A stretch of 64,000 bases of DNA from Fictibacillus nanhaiensis. GTDB taxonomy: Bacteria; Bacillota; Bacilli; Bacillales; Fictibacillaceae. Each line of letters opens with the position of its first letter. Positions within the stretch are counted from its first letter, which is position 1. The stretch spans positions 1,922,001 through 1,986,000 of the forward strand of contig JAFHKR010000039.1 of assembly GCA_017052515.1 (NCBI GenBank). The letters run 5' to 3'. This document shows positions 8,648-17,573 of this stretch, piece after piece. The position numbers and the translations under genes are program-made. Below the pieces are notes generated by a model that was not told the DNA's origin, ran no database searches, and was given only the letters and a program-made list of their open reading frames with translations.

Positions 8648-9280
8648 ATGAAACATACCAAAACATACAACTGTGTAGCACTAAAGACGAGTCATGGGAC
8701 GATTACAGTCGAAGGACCCGTATCAGCCCAAACATTAGAAGGTCTTTATTTTCATGAAGATTTAAAAGCATTTAGGCCGGCAAATGAACAAAAGAAAGCT
8801 GTAACTGAAATTGCTAGACTACCAGAAGGAAGAATCATAATCGCCAAAAATAAAGATACCGTTATCGGTTATGTTACATACGTCTATCCAGATCCGCTTG
8901 AACGTTGGTCTGAAGGAAACATGGACAATCTATTAGAATTAGGTGCGATTGAAGTCATACCTGAATATCGGAACTTTAAAGTTGGAAAAACACTTTTAAA
9001 AGTATCCATGATGGATGATGCCATGGAAGACTATATCATTATCACAACAGAATACTATTGGCACTGGGATTTAAAAGGAACGAAACTATCCGTTTGGGAT
9101 TACCGAAAAGTCATGGAAAAAATGATGAATGCAGGCGACCTGGAATATATGGCAACAGATGATCCTGAGATCAGTTCGCACCCGGCTAATTGTTTAATGG
9201 TCCGCATCGGAAAAAGAATTGACTTAGACACGATCCAGCAGTTTGACCGATTACGTTTTAAAAATCGTTTTATGTATTAA
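8648..9280 (+). CDS. acuA: Acetoin utilization protein AcuA, acetyl-CoA synthetase acetyltransferase
   Basis: 210 residues, the length of B. subtilis AcuA. This GNAT-family enzyme transfers acetyl from acetyl-CoA to the active-site lysine of AcsA and so switches it off. The acetyl-CoA binding segment is seen as LGAIEVIPEYRNFKVGKTLL. The frame is open to a TTG at 8621, but the ATG at 8648 (MKHTKTYNC) is 5 bases after AGGTGGTG and is the better start. First gene of acuABC. Confidence 0.95.
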   Translation: MKHTKTYNCVALKTSHGTITVEGPVSAQTLEGLYFHEDLKAFRPANEQKKAVTEIARLPEGRIIIAKNKDTVIGYVTYVYPDPLERWSEGNMDNLLELGAIEVIPEYRNFKVGKTLLKVSMMDDAMEDYIIITTEYYWHWDLKGTKLSVWDYRKVMEKMMNAGDLEYMATDDPEISSHPANCLMVRIGKRIDLDTIQQFDRLRFKNRFMY

Positions 9281-9324
9281 TTCAATCAGTAGACGAGAGA
9301 GAAAACAAATGGGAGTGTTACGAT

Positions 9325-9975
9325 ATGATCGTTCAAAATATGATGCAAAAGAATGTTGTAACGATTCATGAAAACGAAACGATCGGTACAGCCATTCAGT
9401 TAATGCTTGAGAAAGATATTCGAAACTTGCCGGTGATTGACAAAAATGGAGACTTTCTCGGCCTTGTTACAGATCGTGAAGTAAAAGATGCGAGTCCTTC
9501 TATCTTTCATCAAAATGAGCACCCAGAAGATTTTGAGAAACCGGTTTCCAGCATAATGAAACAAGCTATCTTTTCCGCTCATCCTTATGACATTGCAGAA
9601 GAACTTTCCACGATCTTTTATGAACATAATGTTAGCTGTATACCAGTGTTGGAAGAGACGAAGTTAGTTGGATTAATTACCGAACGTGAGATGCTACATG
9701 CCTTTATCCTTTTAACAGGTACTCATCAACCAGGATCTCATCTAGAAGTTGTGGTACCGAACGAAGCTGGTGAATTGGCAAAGGTAGCGAGTGTCTTGAA
9801 GGATTTCCACTTGAACATCAGCTCGGTCCTCGTCTATCCTTCTCATAATGAGAGAGAAAAGATTATTGTATTTCGCGTAGGAACGATGAACCCGCTTCCA
9901 GTCATCGAACACTTAATTGACAACGGCTATGAAGTCAAATGGCCACCTGTACCGGGTGAACACGATGAAAAATGA
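9325..9975 (+). CDS. acuB: Acetoin utilization protein AcuB (CBS pair plus ACT domain)
   Basis: 216 residues. Two CBS domains (about 1-60 and 75-135, seen as MMQKNVVTIHENETIGTAIQ and VSSIMKQAIFSAHPYDIAEE) are followed by a C-terminal ACT-like domain with LEVVVPNEAGELAKVASVLK. The layout suggests binding of a nucleotide and a small ligand to regulate acetate/acetoin metabolism, but the partner is not established. It lies between acuA (44-base gap) and acuC (11-base overlap), indicating one transcript. Confidence 0.93.
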   Translation: MIVQNMMQKNVVTIHENETIGTAIQLMLEKDIRNLPVIDKNGDFLGLVTDREVKDASPSIFHQNEHPEDFEKPVSSIMKQAIFSAHPYDIAEELSTIFYEHNVSCIPVLEETKLVGLITEREMLHAFILLTGTHQPGSHLEVVVPNEAGELAKVASVLKDFHLNISSVLVYPSHNEREKIIVFRVGTMNPLPVIEHLIDNGYEVKWPPVPGEHDEK

Positions 9976-11119
9976 TTCTGTTTTTGTTTATTCATCAGAC
10001 CTTTTAGGATATAAGTTCAGTGAGACGCATCCATTCAACCAGCTTAGAGTACAGCTAGCTTATGAGCTGTTAAGAGATTCAGGTTGTTTGGAGGACGAAC
10101 AGATTATTAAACCTAGACAAGCAACAGATGAGGAGATCATGTTGATTCATGATCCAGGGTATGTGGAAGCTGTAAAGCAGGCTGGAAAAGGACAGCTTAA
10201 TCGAGAGATCGCTCTAAATTATGGACTCGGTACAGAGGATACACCCATTTTCCCAAACATGCATGAAGCGAGCAGTTGGATTGTCGGTGCCACTCTTACA
10301 GCTGTAGATCACGTAATGGAAGGAAAATCAAAGCATGCTCTTAGTCTAAGTGGAGGGCTTCATCATGGGTTTAGAGGAAAAGCTTCTGGGTTCTGTATCT
10401 ACAATGACAGCTCCATTGCGATTGAATACATGAAACGTAAATATAAAGCGCGTGTATTGTATGTTGATACAGATGCTCATCATGGTGATGGTGTACAATG
10501 GGCTTTCTATGATGATCCAGATGTTTGTACCCTTTCCATCCACGAAACAGGGCGCTACTTGTTTCCTGGAACAGGATCGATTCATGAAAAAGGAGCGGGA
10601 AAAGGATATGGCTTTTCTTTTAATGTTCCAGTCGATGCCTTTACTGAAGATGAATCCTTCTTAGAGTGCTATGAAAAGAGCTTGTGGGAAGTTGCAGAAT
10701 TTTTCAAACCGGACGTTATCATTACCCAAAATGGTGTTGATGCTCATTACTACGATCCTTTAACGCATTTATCTGTAACGATGAAAACGTATACAGAAAT
10801 TCCAAGGATCGCAAAGAAAGTCGCTGAAAAATATTGCGGAGGCCGCTGGATTGCAACAGGCGGTGGCGGTTACGATATTTGGCGTGTCGTTCCGAGAGCG
10901 TGGTCCTATTTATGGTGTGTCATGAATGATCAAGCACCTTCCGGACAAATCGCAGAGAACTGGCTAAAGCGTTGGACGAGTGAAGCGAAGCACCCTCTTC
11001 CTCCTACATGGGAAGATGAATCCGGAATCTATAAACCGATTCCAAGAAAAGAAGAGATCACATCAAAAAACAGAGCAACATTGGAAAAGTGCTTGTATTC
11101 CATTAAAAAGAGTTCATAA
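9965..11119 (+). CDS. acuC: Histone deacetylase-like protein AcuC
   Basis: 384 residues of the class I/II arginase-fold deacetylases. It removes acetyl from AcsA and restores activity. The zinc and charge-relay motifs are present: LSGGLHHG, DTDAHHGDGVQ and GGGGYDIWR. The frame stays open upstream, but the ATG at 9965 overlaps the acuB stop by 11 bases, as in coupled genes, and gives MKNDSVFVYSSDLLGY, the usual AcuC N-terminus. Last gene of acuABC, with a terminator after it. In B. subtilis motP and motS follow, as I recall; here they are absent. Confidence 0.95.
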   Translation: MKNDSVFVYSSDLLGYKFSETHPFNQLRVQLAYELLRDSGCLEDEQIIKPRQATDEEIMLIHDPGYVEAVKQAGKGQLNREIALNYGLGTEDTPIFPNMHEASSWIVGATLTAVDHVMEGKSKHALSLSGGLHHGFRGKASGFCIYNDSSIAIEYMKRKYKARVLYVDTDAHHGDGVQWAFYDDPDVCTLSIHETGRYLFPGTGSIHEKGAGKGYGFSFNVPVDAFTEDESFLECYEKSLWEVAEFFKPDVIITQNGVDAHYYDPLTHLSVTMKTYTEIPRIAKKVAEKYCGGRWIATGGGGYDIWRVVPRAWSYLWCVMNDQAPSGQIAENWLKRWTSEAKHPLPPTWEDESGIYKPIPRKEEITSKNRATLEKCLYSIKKSS

Positions 11120-11123
11120 AGAG

Positions 11124-11153
11124 AAGAGGACTTTATCGTTTAGTCCTCTTTTT
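11124..11153 (+). terminator. acuABC terminator
   Basis: Arms AAGAGGACT / AGTCCTCTT with loop TTATCGTTT, followed by a T run. Confidence 0.85.
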
Positions 11154-11210
11154 CTATGTTTTTAAGCCTGAAAATAGCTGTAGAAGACAAGCATTTTAAT
11201 GTTTATGTTC

Positions 11211-11294
11211 ATAATTTCACGGTAATCGAAAATATATCCACGGTAAATCGAATTAATTTCACGGTAATGTAAAATAATTTCGCGGATAAAAACT
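11211..11294. repeat. Four tandem 21-bp imperfect repeats
   Basis: Units at 11211-11231, 11232-11252, 11253-11273 and 11274-11294, all exactly 21 bp. Shared pattern is ATAATTTCACGGTAATCGAA, with a CGG triplet at the same phase in each. AT-rich, in the convergent gap between the terminators of acuC and mtnN. On the minus strand the repeats give a spurious open frame with the theme YREI every 7 residues. Function unknown. Confidence 0.8.
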
Positions 11295-11331
11295 TTTAAC
11301 CACTTTTCGACAAAACCATTAGACCCACAAC

Positions 11332-11362
11332 AAAAAAACCGACCCATCCATTGACGGGTCAG
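11332..11362 (-). terminator. mtnN terminator
   Basis: On the minus strand GACCCGTC...GGATGGGTC with a run of seven T after it, 17 bases past the mtnN stop. Confidence 0.8.
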
Positions 11363-11378
11363 TTCCTCTAAGTTACAT

Positions 11379-12080
11379 CTATAAGGATTCGATAATGGTC
11401 TCTACCATGTCCGACGAACGGCGCGCCGCTAAAGCGGTAAATTCGGCAAAGCTAGCTGGTGCTTCACCATTTGCTTTATCAGAGATCGAACGGATGATCA
11501 CGAATGGTACTTCATTTAAAAATGAAGCTTGTGCCACTGCTGATCCCTCCATCTCGATACAAGTTCCATTAAAGAGAGCAGAATATACTTCAACCAGTTC
11601 ACGATCAGCGATAAACTGATCACCGCTTAGTACTTTTCCGATTCTCACTTGAGGTCCTTGTAACCGTTCTGCAGCAGCTTCTGCCAACTTTACTAACTGA
11701 GCATCAGCTTTAAATTCAGAATCAAACGCAAACATTGGGATTGTTCCTTTTGGAAAATCAGGGCTTAATGCAGAAGCATCCATATCATGCTGCATCGCAC
11801 TAGATGAAATGACAATGTCTCCTACTTCCAGTTCAGGATCAAGTGCACCTGCTACTCCTGTGAAAAGAACATGAGTGACTTGAAAGCGATCGATAAGAAT
11901 CTGAGTGGTAATCGCTGCGTTAACTTTCCCTACGCCAGACTTACATAGAACGATCTCTTTGTTGTGATGTGTGCCTTCATAAAACTTATTTTGAGCAAAA
12001 ACGCTTTCCCCATAGATATCCAGTGCTTCTTTCATATAAACGATTTCCTCGTCCATCGCACCGATGATGCCAATTCTCAC
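11379..12080 (-). CDS. mtnN: 5'-methylthioadenosine/S-adenosylhomocysteine nucleosidase
   Basis: 233 residues. It cleaves adenine from methylthioadenosine and S-adenosylhomocysteine, feeding methionine salvage and removing the methyltransferase inhibitor SAH. Seen: N-terminal GIIGAMDEEIVYMKEAL with the catalytic Glu, LFTGVAGALDPELEVGDIV, and the MEGSAVAQ and SDKANG ligand motifs. The frame extends to a GTG at 12089, but the GTG at 12080 (MRIGIIGAM) lies 5 bases after GAGGTGG. The gene starts 21 bases after the ccpA stop, so both are probably on one transcript; I recall no such pairing in B. subtilis. Confidence 0.95.
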   Translation of the reverse strand: MRIGIIGAMDEEIVYMKEALDIYGESVFAQNKFYEGTHHNKEIVLCKSGVGKVNAAITTQILIDRFQVTHVLFTGVAGALDPELEVGDIVISSSAMQHDMDASALSPDFPKGTIPMFAFDSEFKADAQLVKLAEAAAERLQGPQVRIGKVLSGDQFIADRELVEVYSALFNGTCIEMEGSAVAQASFLNEVPFVIIRSISDKANGEAPASFAEFTALAARRSSDMVETIIESL

Positions 12081-12101
12081 TTCGCCCACCTCAACACTTC
12101 G

Positions 12102-13103
12102 TTATTGTTTTGTAGAATCTCTGAATTGAATACGATGAGGCAATACTACCGTATGTTCTTCAACCGTTTCTTTGTTCATCAATTTTGTTAACAAGCGCAT
12201 CGCTACTGCTCCGATATCATACATCGGTTGAACGACTGTTGATAATGTTGGACGAACCATCGTAGCCAGTCTTGTGTTATCGAATCCAATTACTTCAAGA
12301 TCTTCCGGCACGCTCAAACCTCTGTCTTGTGCACCGTGAATTACTCCTAATGCCATTTCATCCGTACCTACAAAAACAGCTGAAGGTTTGTTTTCACTCT
12401 CTAGAAAGCTTTCGATCGCTTCCATTCCAGAATCATATGTGTATTCACCAACGAATACTTGACTCTCATCAACCTTCTTACCATGTTCTTCTAACGCTTT
12501 ACGGTAACCATTGAACTTATAATAGCCGTTGATTGGGTCTTCTAGTGGTCCTGTTACCATCGCTACAGAAGAATGACCTTTTTCAAGCAAGTGAGAGACC
12601 GCTTCATATACCGCATTTTGATAATCAATGTTTACAGATGGGACTTCTTCGTTCATATCCACTGTAGCTGCCATAACGATTGGAACAGCTGCACGCTTGA
12701 ATTCTTCTACATGCTCTTCAGTAATTTTTCCGCCCATGAATACAATTCCATCCACCTGCTTACCTAATAAGGTGTTTAAAAGATGGATTTCTTTTTCCTT
12801 GTTTTGATCAGAGTTACAAAGGATGATGTTGTATTTGTACATGGTTGCAATATCTTCAATCCCACGAGCTAATTCTGCAAAGAAGATGCTAGAGATATCT
12901 GGGATGATAACACCGACCGTTGTTGTTTTCTTGCTTGCCAGTCCTCGTGCTACTGCATTCGGGCGGTAACCTAACCTTTCGATCGCTTCTAGTACTTTCT
13001 TTCTAGTAGATGGCTTAACGTTTGGGTTTCCGTTAACAACACGAGAAACCGTTGCCATTGAGACACCTGCCTCACGAGCTACATCATAAATTGTTGTATT
13101 CAA
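12102..13103 (-). CDS. ccpA: Catabolite control protein A
   Basis: 333 residues, LacI/GalR family, the global carbon regulator of Bacillaceae. It binds cre sites together with HPr-Ser46-P. An N-terminal helix-turn-helix and hinge ([20 protein letters not shown] and the [14 protein letters not shown] hinge) precede a periplasmic-binding-protein-like core from about residue 60. ATG start after AAGGAGG with 9-base spacing. mtnN follows directly. The location between acuABC and aroA is the same as in B. subtilis. Confidence 0.97.
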   Translation of the reverse strand: MNTTIYDVAREAGVSMATVSRVVNGNPNVKPSTRKKVLEAIERLGYRPNAVARGLASKKTTTVGVIIPDISSIFFAELARGIEDIATMYKYNIILCNSDQNKEKEIHLLNTLLGKQVDGIVFMGGKITEEHVEEFKRAAVPIVMAATVDMNEEVPSVNIDYQNAVYEAVSHLLEKGHSSVAMVTGPLEDPINGYYKFNGYRKALEEHGKKVDESQVFVGEYTYDSGMEAIESFLESENKPSAVFVGTDEMALGVIHGAQDRGLSVPEDLEVIGFDNTRLATMVRPTLSTVVQPMYDIGAVAMRLLTKLMNKETVEEHTVVLPHRIQFRDSTKQ

Positions 13104-13152
13104 AAAAAATCCTCCTTATATACTGCATATCCGACAGCTATGTAATGCTATT

Positions 13153-13181
13153 ATCATACGATAAAGTAGTAAAGTAGGCAA
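13153..13181 (-). promoter_or_regulatory. ccpA promoter
   Basis: On the minus strand TTGCCT (13181-13176), a 17-base spacer and TATGAT (13158-13153), about 50 bases before the ccpA start. Confidence 0.6.
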
Positions 13182-13308
13182 CGAATAGAGACATGTTTCA
13201 CTATTTATTCATACATTAAAAAAAGAATAAAATAAAATGCACCTATTTTACTTATTTTTGGCGAAAATAGGCAGAATCATACACTTTTTCAGAGTGGTTA
13301 GTGATATT

Positions 13309-13347
13309 AAAAAAACCGGCAGCATCTATTCCAAAAGCTGACCGGTT
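13309..13347 (-). terminator. aroA terminator
   Basis: On the minus strand arms AACCGGTCAGC / GCTGCCGGTT with one bulged base, then seven T, just after the aroA stop. Confidence 0.85.
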
Positions 13348-13355
13348 CTTTATTC

Positions 13356-14444
13356 TTACACCATCTGATTCAGTTTAAGAAAACGAGAAGAAACCAGTTC
13401 TTCGACAAATTCTTGAAATTCTTCGATGTTCATCTGCTGTGCAGCATCCGATAAAGCTACGGCTGGGTCTGGATGCACTTCTGCCATAACTCCATCCGCT
13501 CCGATGGCAAAAGCAGCCTTTGCAGCAGGAAGAAGCAAATCTTTTCTTCCGGTTGAATGTGTGACATCTACAAATACAGGCAGATGTGTTTCTTGTTTTA
13601 ATATAGGAACAGCCGTAATATCCAATGTGTTTCGTGTTGCTCGTTCATACGTTCTGATGCCTCTTTCACAAAGGATAATCTGTCCGTTTCCTTGGGACAT
13701 GATATATTCAGCGGAGTTAATGAACTCATCGAGTGTTGCAGCAAGACCCCTTTTTAATAGGACAGGCTTATTGAGCTTTCCAGCTGCTTTTAACAGCTCA
13801 TAGTTCTGCATGTTTCTAGCCCCAATTTGAATGATGTCCAAATAGTCACAGGCCATTTCCAGATCTTGTGGATGCACAATTTCACTGATGACAGCACAAT
13901 TGTATTCATCTGCTACTCTTTTGAGAATCTGTAATCCTTCTACACCCAAACCTTGGAAATCATAAGGGGACGTTCGGGGTTTGAACGCTCCACCTCGTAA
14001 CAGCCTTATGCCATTCTTCGTTACAGCATCGGCTACTAAAGCGGTTTGTTCATAACTCTCTACAGCACATGGTCCAGCAATTAACAGTGGATTTCCGTTT
14101 CCAATCTCCTGGCCTTTAATAGAAATCACCGTGTCTTCAGGCCTTTTTTTTCTCGATACAAGGAGTTCTTTTTTGTGATTCACTTCTTGTAGTTCGAGAC
14201 CTGCTTTAAATATCTCTTTAAACAGATGGTGAAGCGTACTCGTTTCAAAGGGCCCTTCGTTCTCTGAAGAAACGAGATCTAACATATGTCTTTCTCTTAC
14301 AGGATCGTACTTCTTCATACCTTGATCGGATTTGATCTTACCGATTCGCTGAACAAGTTCACCTCGTTTGTTGATCAACGCTAACAATTCTTTATTTACT
14401 TCATCGAGCTCGGTTCGTAACGTGTTTAACTCTAGATGATTCAT
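13356..14444 (-). CDS. aroA: Bifunctional chorismate mutase / DAHP synthase
   Basis: 362 residues. An AroQ-type chorismate mutase covers about residues 1-90 ([20 protein letters not shown]). The rest is a type I beta DAHP synthase that condenses phosphoenolpyruvate and erythrose-4-phosphate, with [27 protein letters not shown] and the metal/ligand-binding [16 protein letters not shown]. In B. subtilis the mutase domain also serves as the feedback sensor for chorismate and prephenate. It catalyses the first step of aromatic amino acid synthesis. ATG start after GAGGTG. Monocistronic with its own terminator. The symbol aroA is Bacillus usage; aroG/aroF is used elsewhere. Confidence 0.96.
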   Translation of the reverse strand: MNHLELNTLRTELDEVNKELLALINKRGELVQRIGKIKSDQGMKKYDPVRERHMLDLVSSENEGPFETSTLHHLFKEIFKAGLELQEVNHKKELLVSRKKRPEDTVISIKGQEIGNGNPLLIAGPCAVESYEQTALVADAVTKNGIRLLRGGAFKPRTSPYDFQGLGVEGLQILKRVADEYNCAVISEIVHPQDLEMACDYLDIIQIGARNMQNYELLKAAGKLNKPVLLKRGLAATLDEFINSAEYIMSQGNGQIILCERGIRTYERATRNTLDITAVPILKQETHLPVFVDVTHSTGRKDLLLPAAKAAFAIGADGVMAEVHPDPAVALSDAAQQMNIEEFQEFVEELVSSRFLKLNQMV

Positions 14445-14553
14445 ATAAGAGCACCTCAGTATTTATATAATGTAAGAAATATGATACATTTCTAATAATT
14501 AGGACGTTTATAAGACTACCTATACATCTATCGTAACAAAAAGAGGTGCCTTC

Positions 14554-16707
14554 GTGGACAAAAATCTTTTATTCGCACTAGATATCGGGACACGTTCCGT
14601 TGTTGGTATGATTTTAAAGCAACATGAAAACGGAAAGTATGAGATTTTACATAAAAAAATGATCGAACATGAAGAGCGTTCTATGCTTGATGGTCAGATT
14701 CACCATATCCCAGCTGTTGCCAGAGTGATCCGAACGATAAAGAATGAGCTCGAACTTGAAGTCGGCCCACTTACAAAAGTTTGCGTTGCAGCTGCAGGAC
14801 GAGCTCTTAAGACCGTAAAAGGTCGTTCTGAAAAAGACCTTTCACTTGGTGATATCTCTTCACAGGAAGAAGTAATCCATATGGAACTTGCAGCTGTTCA
14901 ACAAGCTCAATATCAGTTAGCCAGCTTATTAGATGAGAACTCAAATCTACTCTACGATTGTGTTGGATATTCTGTCCTTCACTACTATCTAGATGAGCAT
15001 GAGATCGGGAGCTTTATCGGTCAGCAAGGTAACAGAGCTAGTGTGGAAGTAATCGCTACTTTCTTACCAAGAGTCGTCGTTGATTCTTTAATGAAAGCTC
15101 TAGACGAAGCAGGACTTGAGATGGAAGCACTAACGCTAGAACCAATCGCAGCCATCAATGTACTGATTCCGTCTTCTATGAGGAAGTTAAATGTAGCTCT
15201 TGTAGATATAGGAGCTGGTACTTCAGATATAGCGATTACCGCACAAGGAACAGTTATTGCTTATGGGATGGTTCCGATTGCAGGTGATGAAATTACAGAA
15301 GCCGTCAGTTCTGCCCTTTTGCTAGATTTTCCTGTAGCTGAACAGCTTAAACGTTCGTTAACAGAAAAGACGGTTGTAACGTATACAGATATCTTAGGGT
15401 TTCCATCCCAAAAAGACACATCTGAAGTGATCTTGACGATCGAGCATTCGATAGAAAGTTTAGCAGATGGGATTACACAAGAAATTCTTCGGTTGAACGC
15501 CAAAGCACCACAGGCGATCATGCTCGTGGGAGGCGGCAGTCTAACCCCTCAATTACGGGAGAAAGTGGCCGAAAAACTAAGTTTGCCTATTGAACGCGTA
15601 GCGATACGCGGCCTTAACGCAATCCAATCCTTGATCCCTTCATTAAAAGAAGAAGGTCCTGAACTCGTAACGCCTGTAGGAATTGGGATTGCTGCTAAAG
15701 AAAATCCCGTTAAATATGTAACGGTTTCTGTGAACGGAAAAACAATACGCTTATTTCAGGTGAAAAAACTAACGATCGGTGATGCATTGATTGCCGGAGG
15801 AGCTGACCTTTCAAAACTTTACGGTAAACCAGGAATGGGATTGATGGTCCGATTGAATGGTGAAGTGAAGATGTTTAAAGGAAAGATTGGTTCAGCCCCA
15901 TCTATTGAAATGAATGGTGTTCCATGTACGCTGTCAGACGAAGTCTTAGAGGGAGCTACCATTCATTATGAAGCAGGGCATAACGGGGAGGACGCTGAGA
16001 TCTCGATTCGGGAGGCTTTTGATGATCATTCTGTAAAAACGTTATGGGTTAACGGCGAAGAGGAGACGTTTGAAACTCATTATTATATAAATGAACAACG
16101 TGTAGGCCTAAATACGTTCATACGTGATAGAGATGATTGTTATTATCGCTTCCCTTCAACCCTTTCGGATATCTTCGATCTAAAAGGATGGAATACAGAA
16201 ACGAAACGTTCTCATTTTACTATTTTTGTAGATGGTAAGCCTCTTACCCTTCCAACAAAGCTCACTGATTCGGTTCATCTGAACGATCAAAGTGTTCATC
16301 ACCATACATCATGGAACGATGGTGACCGATTGGTATATCAACGCGTAGAAGAAGAACAAGTAACTTTAAAACATATAACAGATGCTCTTTACCTAAATCT
16401 GCATCAGTCATGTACGGTTATTTTTAACGAAGAAGAACTAACTCTTGTCCGGCCACTCTATAGCTTTTACCGAGAAGAAGAGAAGCTTCGTATGGATACT
16501 GTTCTTCATGCTCAGGAACGGCTAGTGATGAAGAAAACCGATCAACAACCGTTTATTTTTCAGGATGTTTTTACAAAAGTAGAACTTACACTTCAACCAA
16601 AGCCTGGCGAAAGCTTGATTCTTTTAAAGAATGGTGAAAAGGCAGGCTTTCAAACCGAGATTCAAACAGGTGATGAACTTCTTTTAAAATTTGAAGTACT
16701 TGTTTAG
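14554..16707 (+). CDS. FtsA-like actin-fold ATPase with long C-terminal region
   Basis: 717 residues. Residues about 1-385 have the FtsA/PilM actin-like fold: phosphate-1 LLFALDIGTRSVVGMIL, phosphate-2 ALVDIGAGTSDIAI and adenosine MLVGGGSLTPQL. It is not the division FtsA itself: it is far longer, lacks a recognisable C-terminal amphipathic membrane helix, and is not next to ftsZ. Residues about 389-717 have no family I know. They show recurring turn-like motifs of the form xNG followed by beta-prone residues (VSVNGK, VRLNGE, EMNGVP, WVNGEE, FVDGKP, LKNGEK), suggesting several small beta domains. GTG start 5 bases after AGAGGTG. Role unknown; annotated in related bacilli as cell division protein FtsA, as I recall. 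Confidence 0.8.
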   Translation: MDKNLLFALDIGTRSVVGMILKQHENGKYEILHKKMIEHEERSMLDGQIHHIPAVARVIRTIKNELELEVGPLTKVCVAAAGRALKTVKGRSEKDLSLGDISSQEEVIHMELAAVQQAQYQLASLLDENSNLLYDCVGYSVLHYYLDEHEIGSFIGQQGNRASVEVIATFLPRVVVDSLMKALDEAGLEMEALTLEPIAAINVLIPSSMRKLNVALVDIGAGTSDIAITAQGTVIAYGMVPIAGDEITEAVSSALLLDFPVAEQLKRSLTEKTVVTYTDILGFPSQKDTSEVILTIEHSIESLADGITQEILRLNAKAPQAIMLVGGGSLTPQLREKVAEKLSLPIERVAIRGLNAIQSLIPSLKEEGPELVTPVGIGIAAKENPVKYVTVSVNGKTIRLFQVKKLTIGDALIAGGADLSKLYGKPGMGLMVRLNGEVKMFKGKIGSAPSIEMNGVPCTLSDEVLEGATIHYEAGHNGEDAEISIREAFDDHSVKTLWVNGEEETFETHYYINEQRVGLNTFIRDRDDCYYRFPSTLSDIFDLKGWNTETKRSHFTIFVDGKPLTLPTKLTDSVHLNDQSVHHHTSWNDGDRLVYQRVEEEQVTLKHITDALYLNLHQSCTVIFNEEELTLVRPLYSFYREEEKLRMDTVLHAQERLVMKKTDQQPFIFQDVFTKVELTLQPKPGESLILLKNGEKAGFQTEIQTGDELLLKFEVLV

Positions 16708-16716
16708 AAACGAAGA

Positions 16717-16748
16717 AAAAAAGCGTAGCCATTGGCTACGCTTTTGTT
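16717..16748. terminator. Bidirectional terminator overlapping the ytxJ stop
   Basis: Near-perfect palindrome AAAGCGTAGCCA / TGGCTACGCTTT with A-rich and T-rich flanks. It ends both the FtsA-like gene and ytxJ, and the ytxJ TAG stop is inside the stem. Confidence 0.85.
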
Positions 16749-17074
16749 TTTTCATTCGCTTGTGCAAGCTTTTTATTTGTGATGTTCCAATGTGAATCGT
16801 GCCAAACCACGTTATTCCCATCGAAGATTAAGACTTGGGGTGATTCGTGCTTCACTCCTGTTTGCTCTGCAATCGCATTGCTCAGTGATCTTGCATCTTG
16901 AACGTTCAAATAATATAACGTTTCGTTCTCGTTATCCGCTGCAAACTTTTGAAATTCTTTAAAAGCTTCATGACTCACAGGGCATGTTGTGCTGTTCTTC
17001 ATGAGAATAATACGATTTCTTTGCTCTTTTACTAGATTCCAATCTTGTTCGTTTTGTAGTTGGATAAGTGACAT
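16736..17074 (-). CDS. ytxJ: YtxJ, monothiol bacilliredoxin-like protein
   Basis: 112 residues with a thioredoxin-like fold. The redox motif reads MKNSTTCPVSHEAF, the TCPVS signature of the YtxJ family (BrxC type), proposed to work with bacillithiol on oxidised protein thiols. The frame is open to 17092, but that ATG overlaps GGAGGT; the ATG at 17074 (MSLIQLQNE) is 10 bases after it and gives the family's usual length. Last gene of ytxGHJ, with an 82-base gap after ytxH. Confidence 0.9.
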   Translation of the reverse strand: MSLIQLQNEQDWNLVKEQRNRIILMKNSTTCPVSHEAFKEFQKFAADNENETLYYLNVQDARSLSNAIAEQTGVKHESPQVLIFDGNNVVWHDSHWNITNKKLAQANEKTKA

Positions 17075-17156
17075 ATCGATTTCTACCTCCATTATAAAAA
17101 GAAAAGAAAAAGAAACAAGTTCTTTTTCTTATCTTTTCATATTCATACAATACTTA

Positions 17157-17573
17157 TCAATATTTTTGCTCTACTAATTCCTGTTCATTTGCAGGATCAT
17201 AATCCAAATGACCTTCTTCTTGAATATCATCAGTAATTTCGCCATACAGCTCAGACGCATTTTCTTCTTCTTTCGCGCGCCACTTATCGATATCTTTGCG
17301 AAGGTTTGAAGTAAGATCTTTTACCTTTGTCGCAACTTGATTCGATTGCTCAGACACTGTCTTCACAATGTTTGAGGATTTTTCTCGAGCCAAATGAGAG
17401 AATTCGTTACTTTTATCCTTTAAATAAACGGCTTGTTCATTCAGATCGCTTCGCAATTCTTTCCCTGCTTTCGGCGCTAATAATAACGCTGCAGCAGCTC
17501 CTAACATACCACCAACAAGAGCACCGATAATAAAATCTTTGCTATCAATGTTTTGATTGTTGTTGTTGCTCAT
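17157..17573 (-). CDS. ytxH: YtxH family stress protein
   Basis: 138 residues. The N-terminal glycine/alanine-rich hydrophobic segment FIIGALVGGMLGAAAALLLA, then PKAGKELRSDL, is the YtxH family signature. A charged coiled-coil region follows. The protein is probably membrane-associated, and its biochemical role is unknown. In B. subtilis the operon belongs to the SigB general stress regulon. The ATG directly follows the ytxG stop, with AGAGGAGG inside the end of ytxG, so the two are translationally coupled. Confidence 0.92.
   Translation of the reverse strand: MSNNNNQNIDSKDFIIGALVGGMLGAAAALLLAPKAGKELRSDLNEQAVYLKDKSNEFSHLAREKSSNIVKTVSEQSNQVATKVKDLTSNLRKDIDKWRAKEEENASELYGEITDDIQEEGHLDYDPANEQELVEQKY

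Noticed and set aside
11211-11294. CRISPR-like array
   Set aside because: Units are contiguous without spacers, imperfect and only 21 bp, and no cas genes are present. The same applies to 22336-22415.
11162-11347. 61-residue minus-strand frame with a YREI heptapeptide theme
   Set aside because: Produced by the 21-bp repeats (a multiple of three), overlaps the mtnN terminator, and no Shine-Dalgarno was seen.
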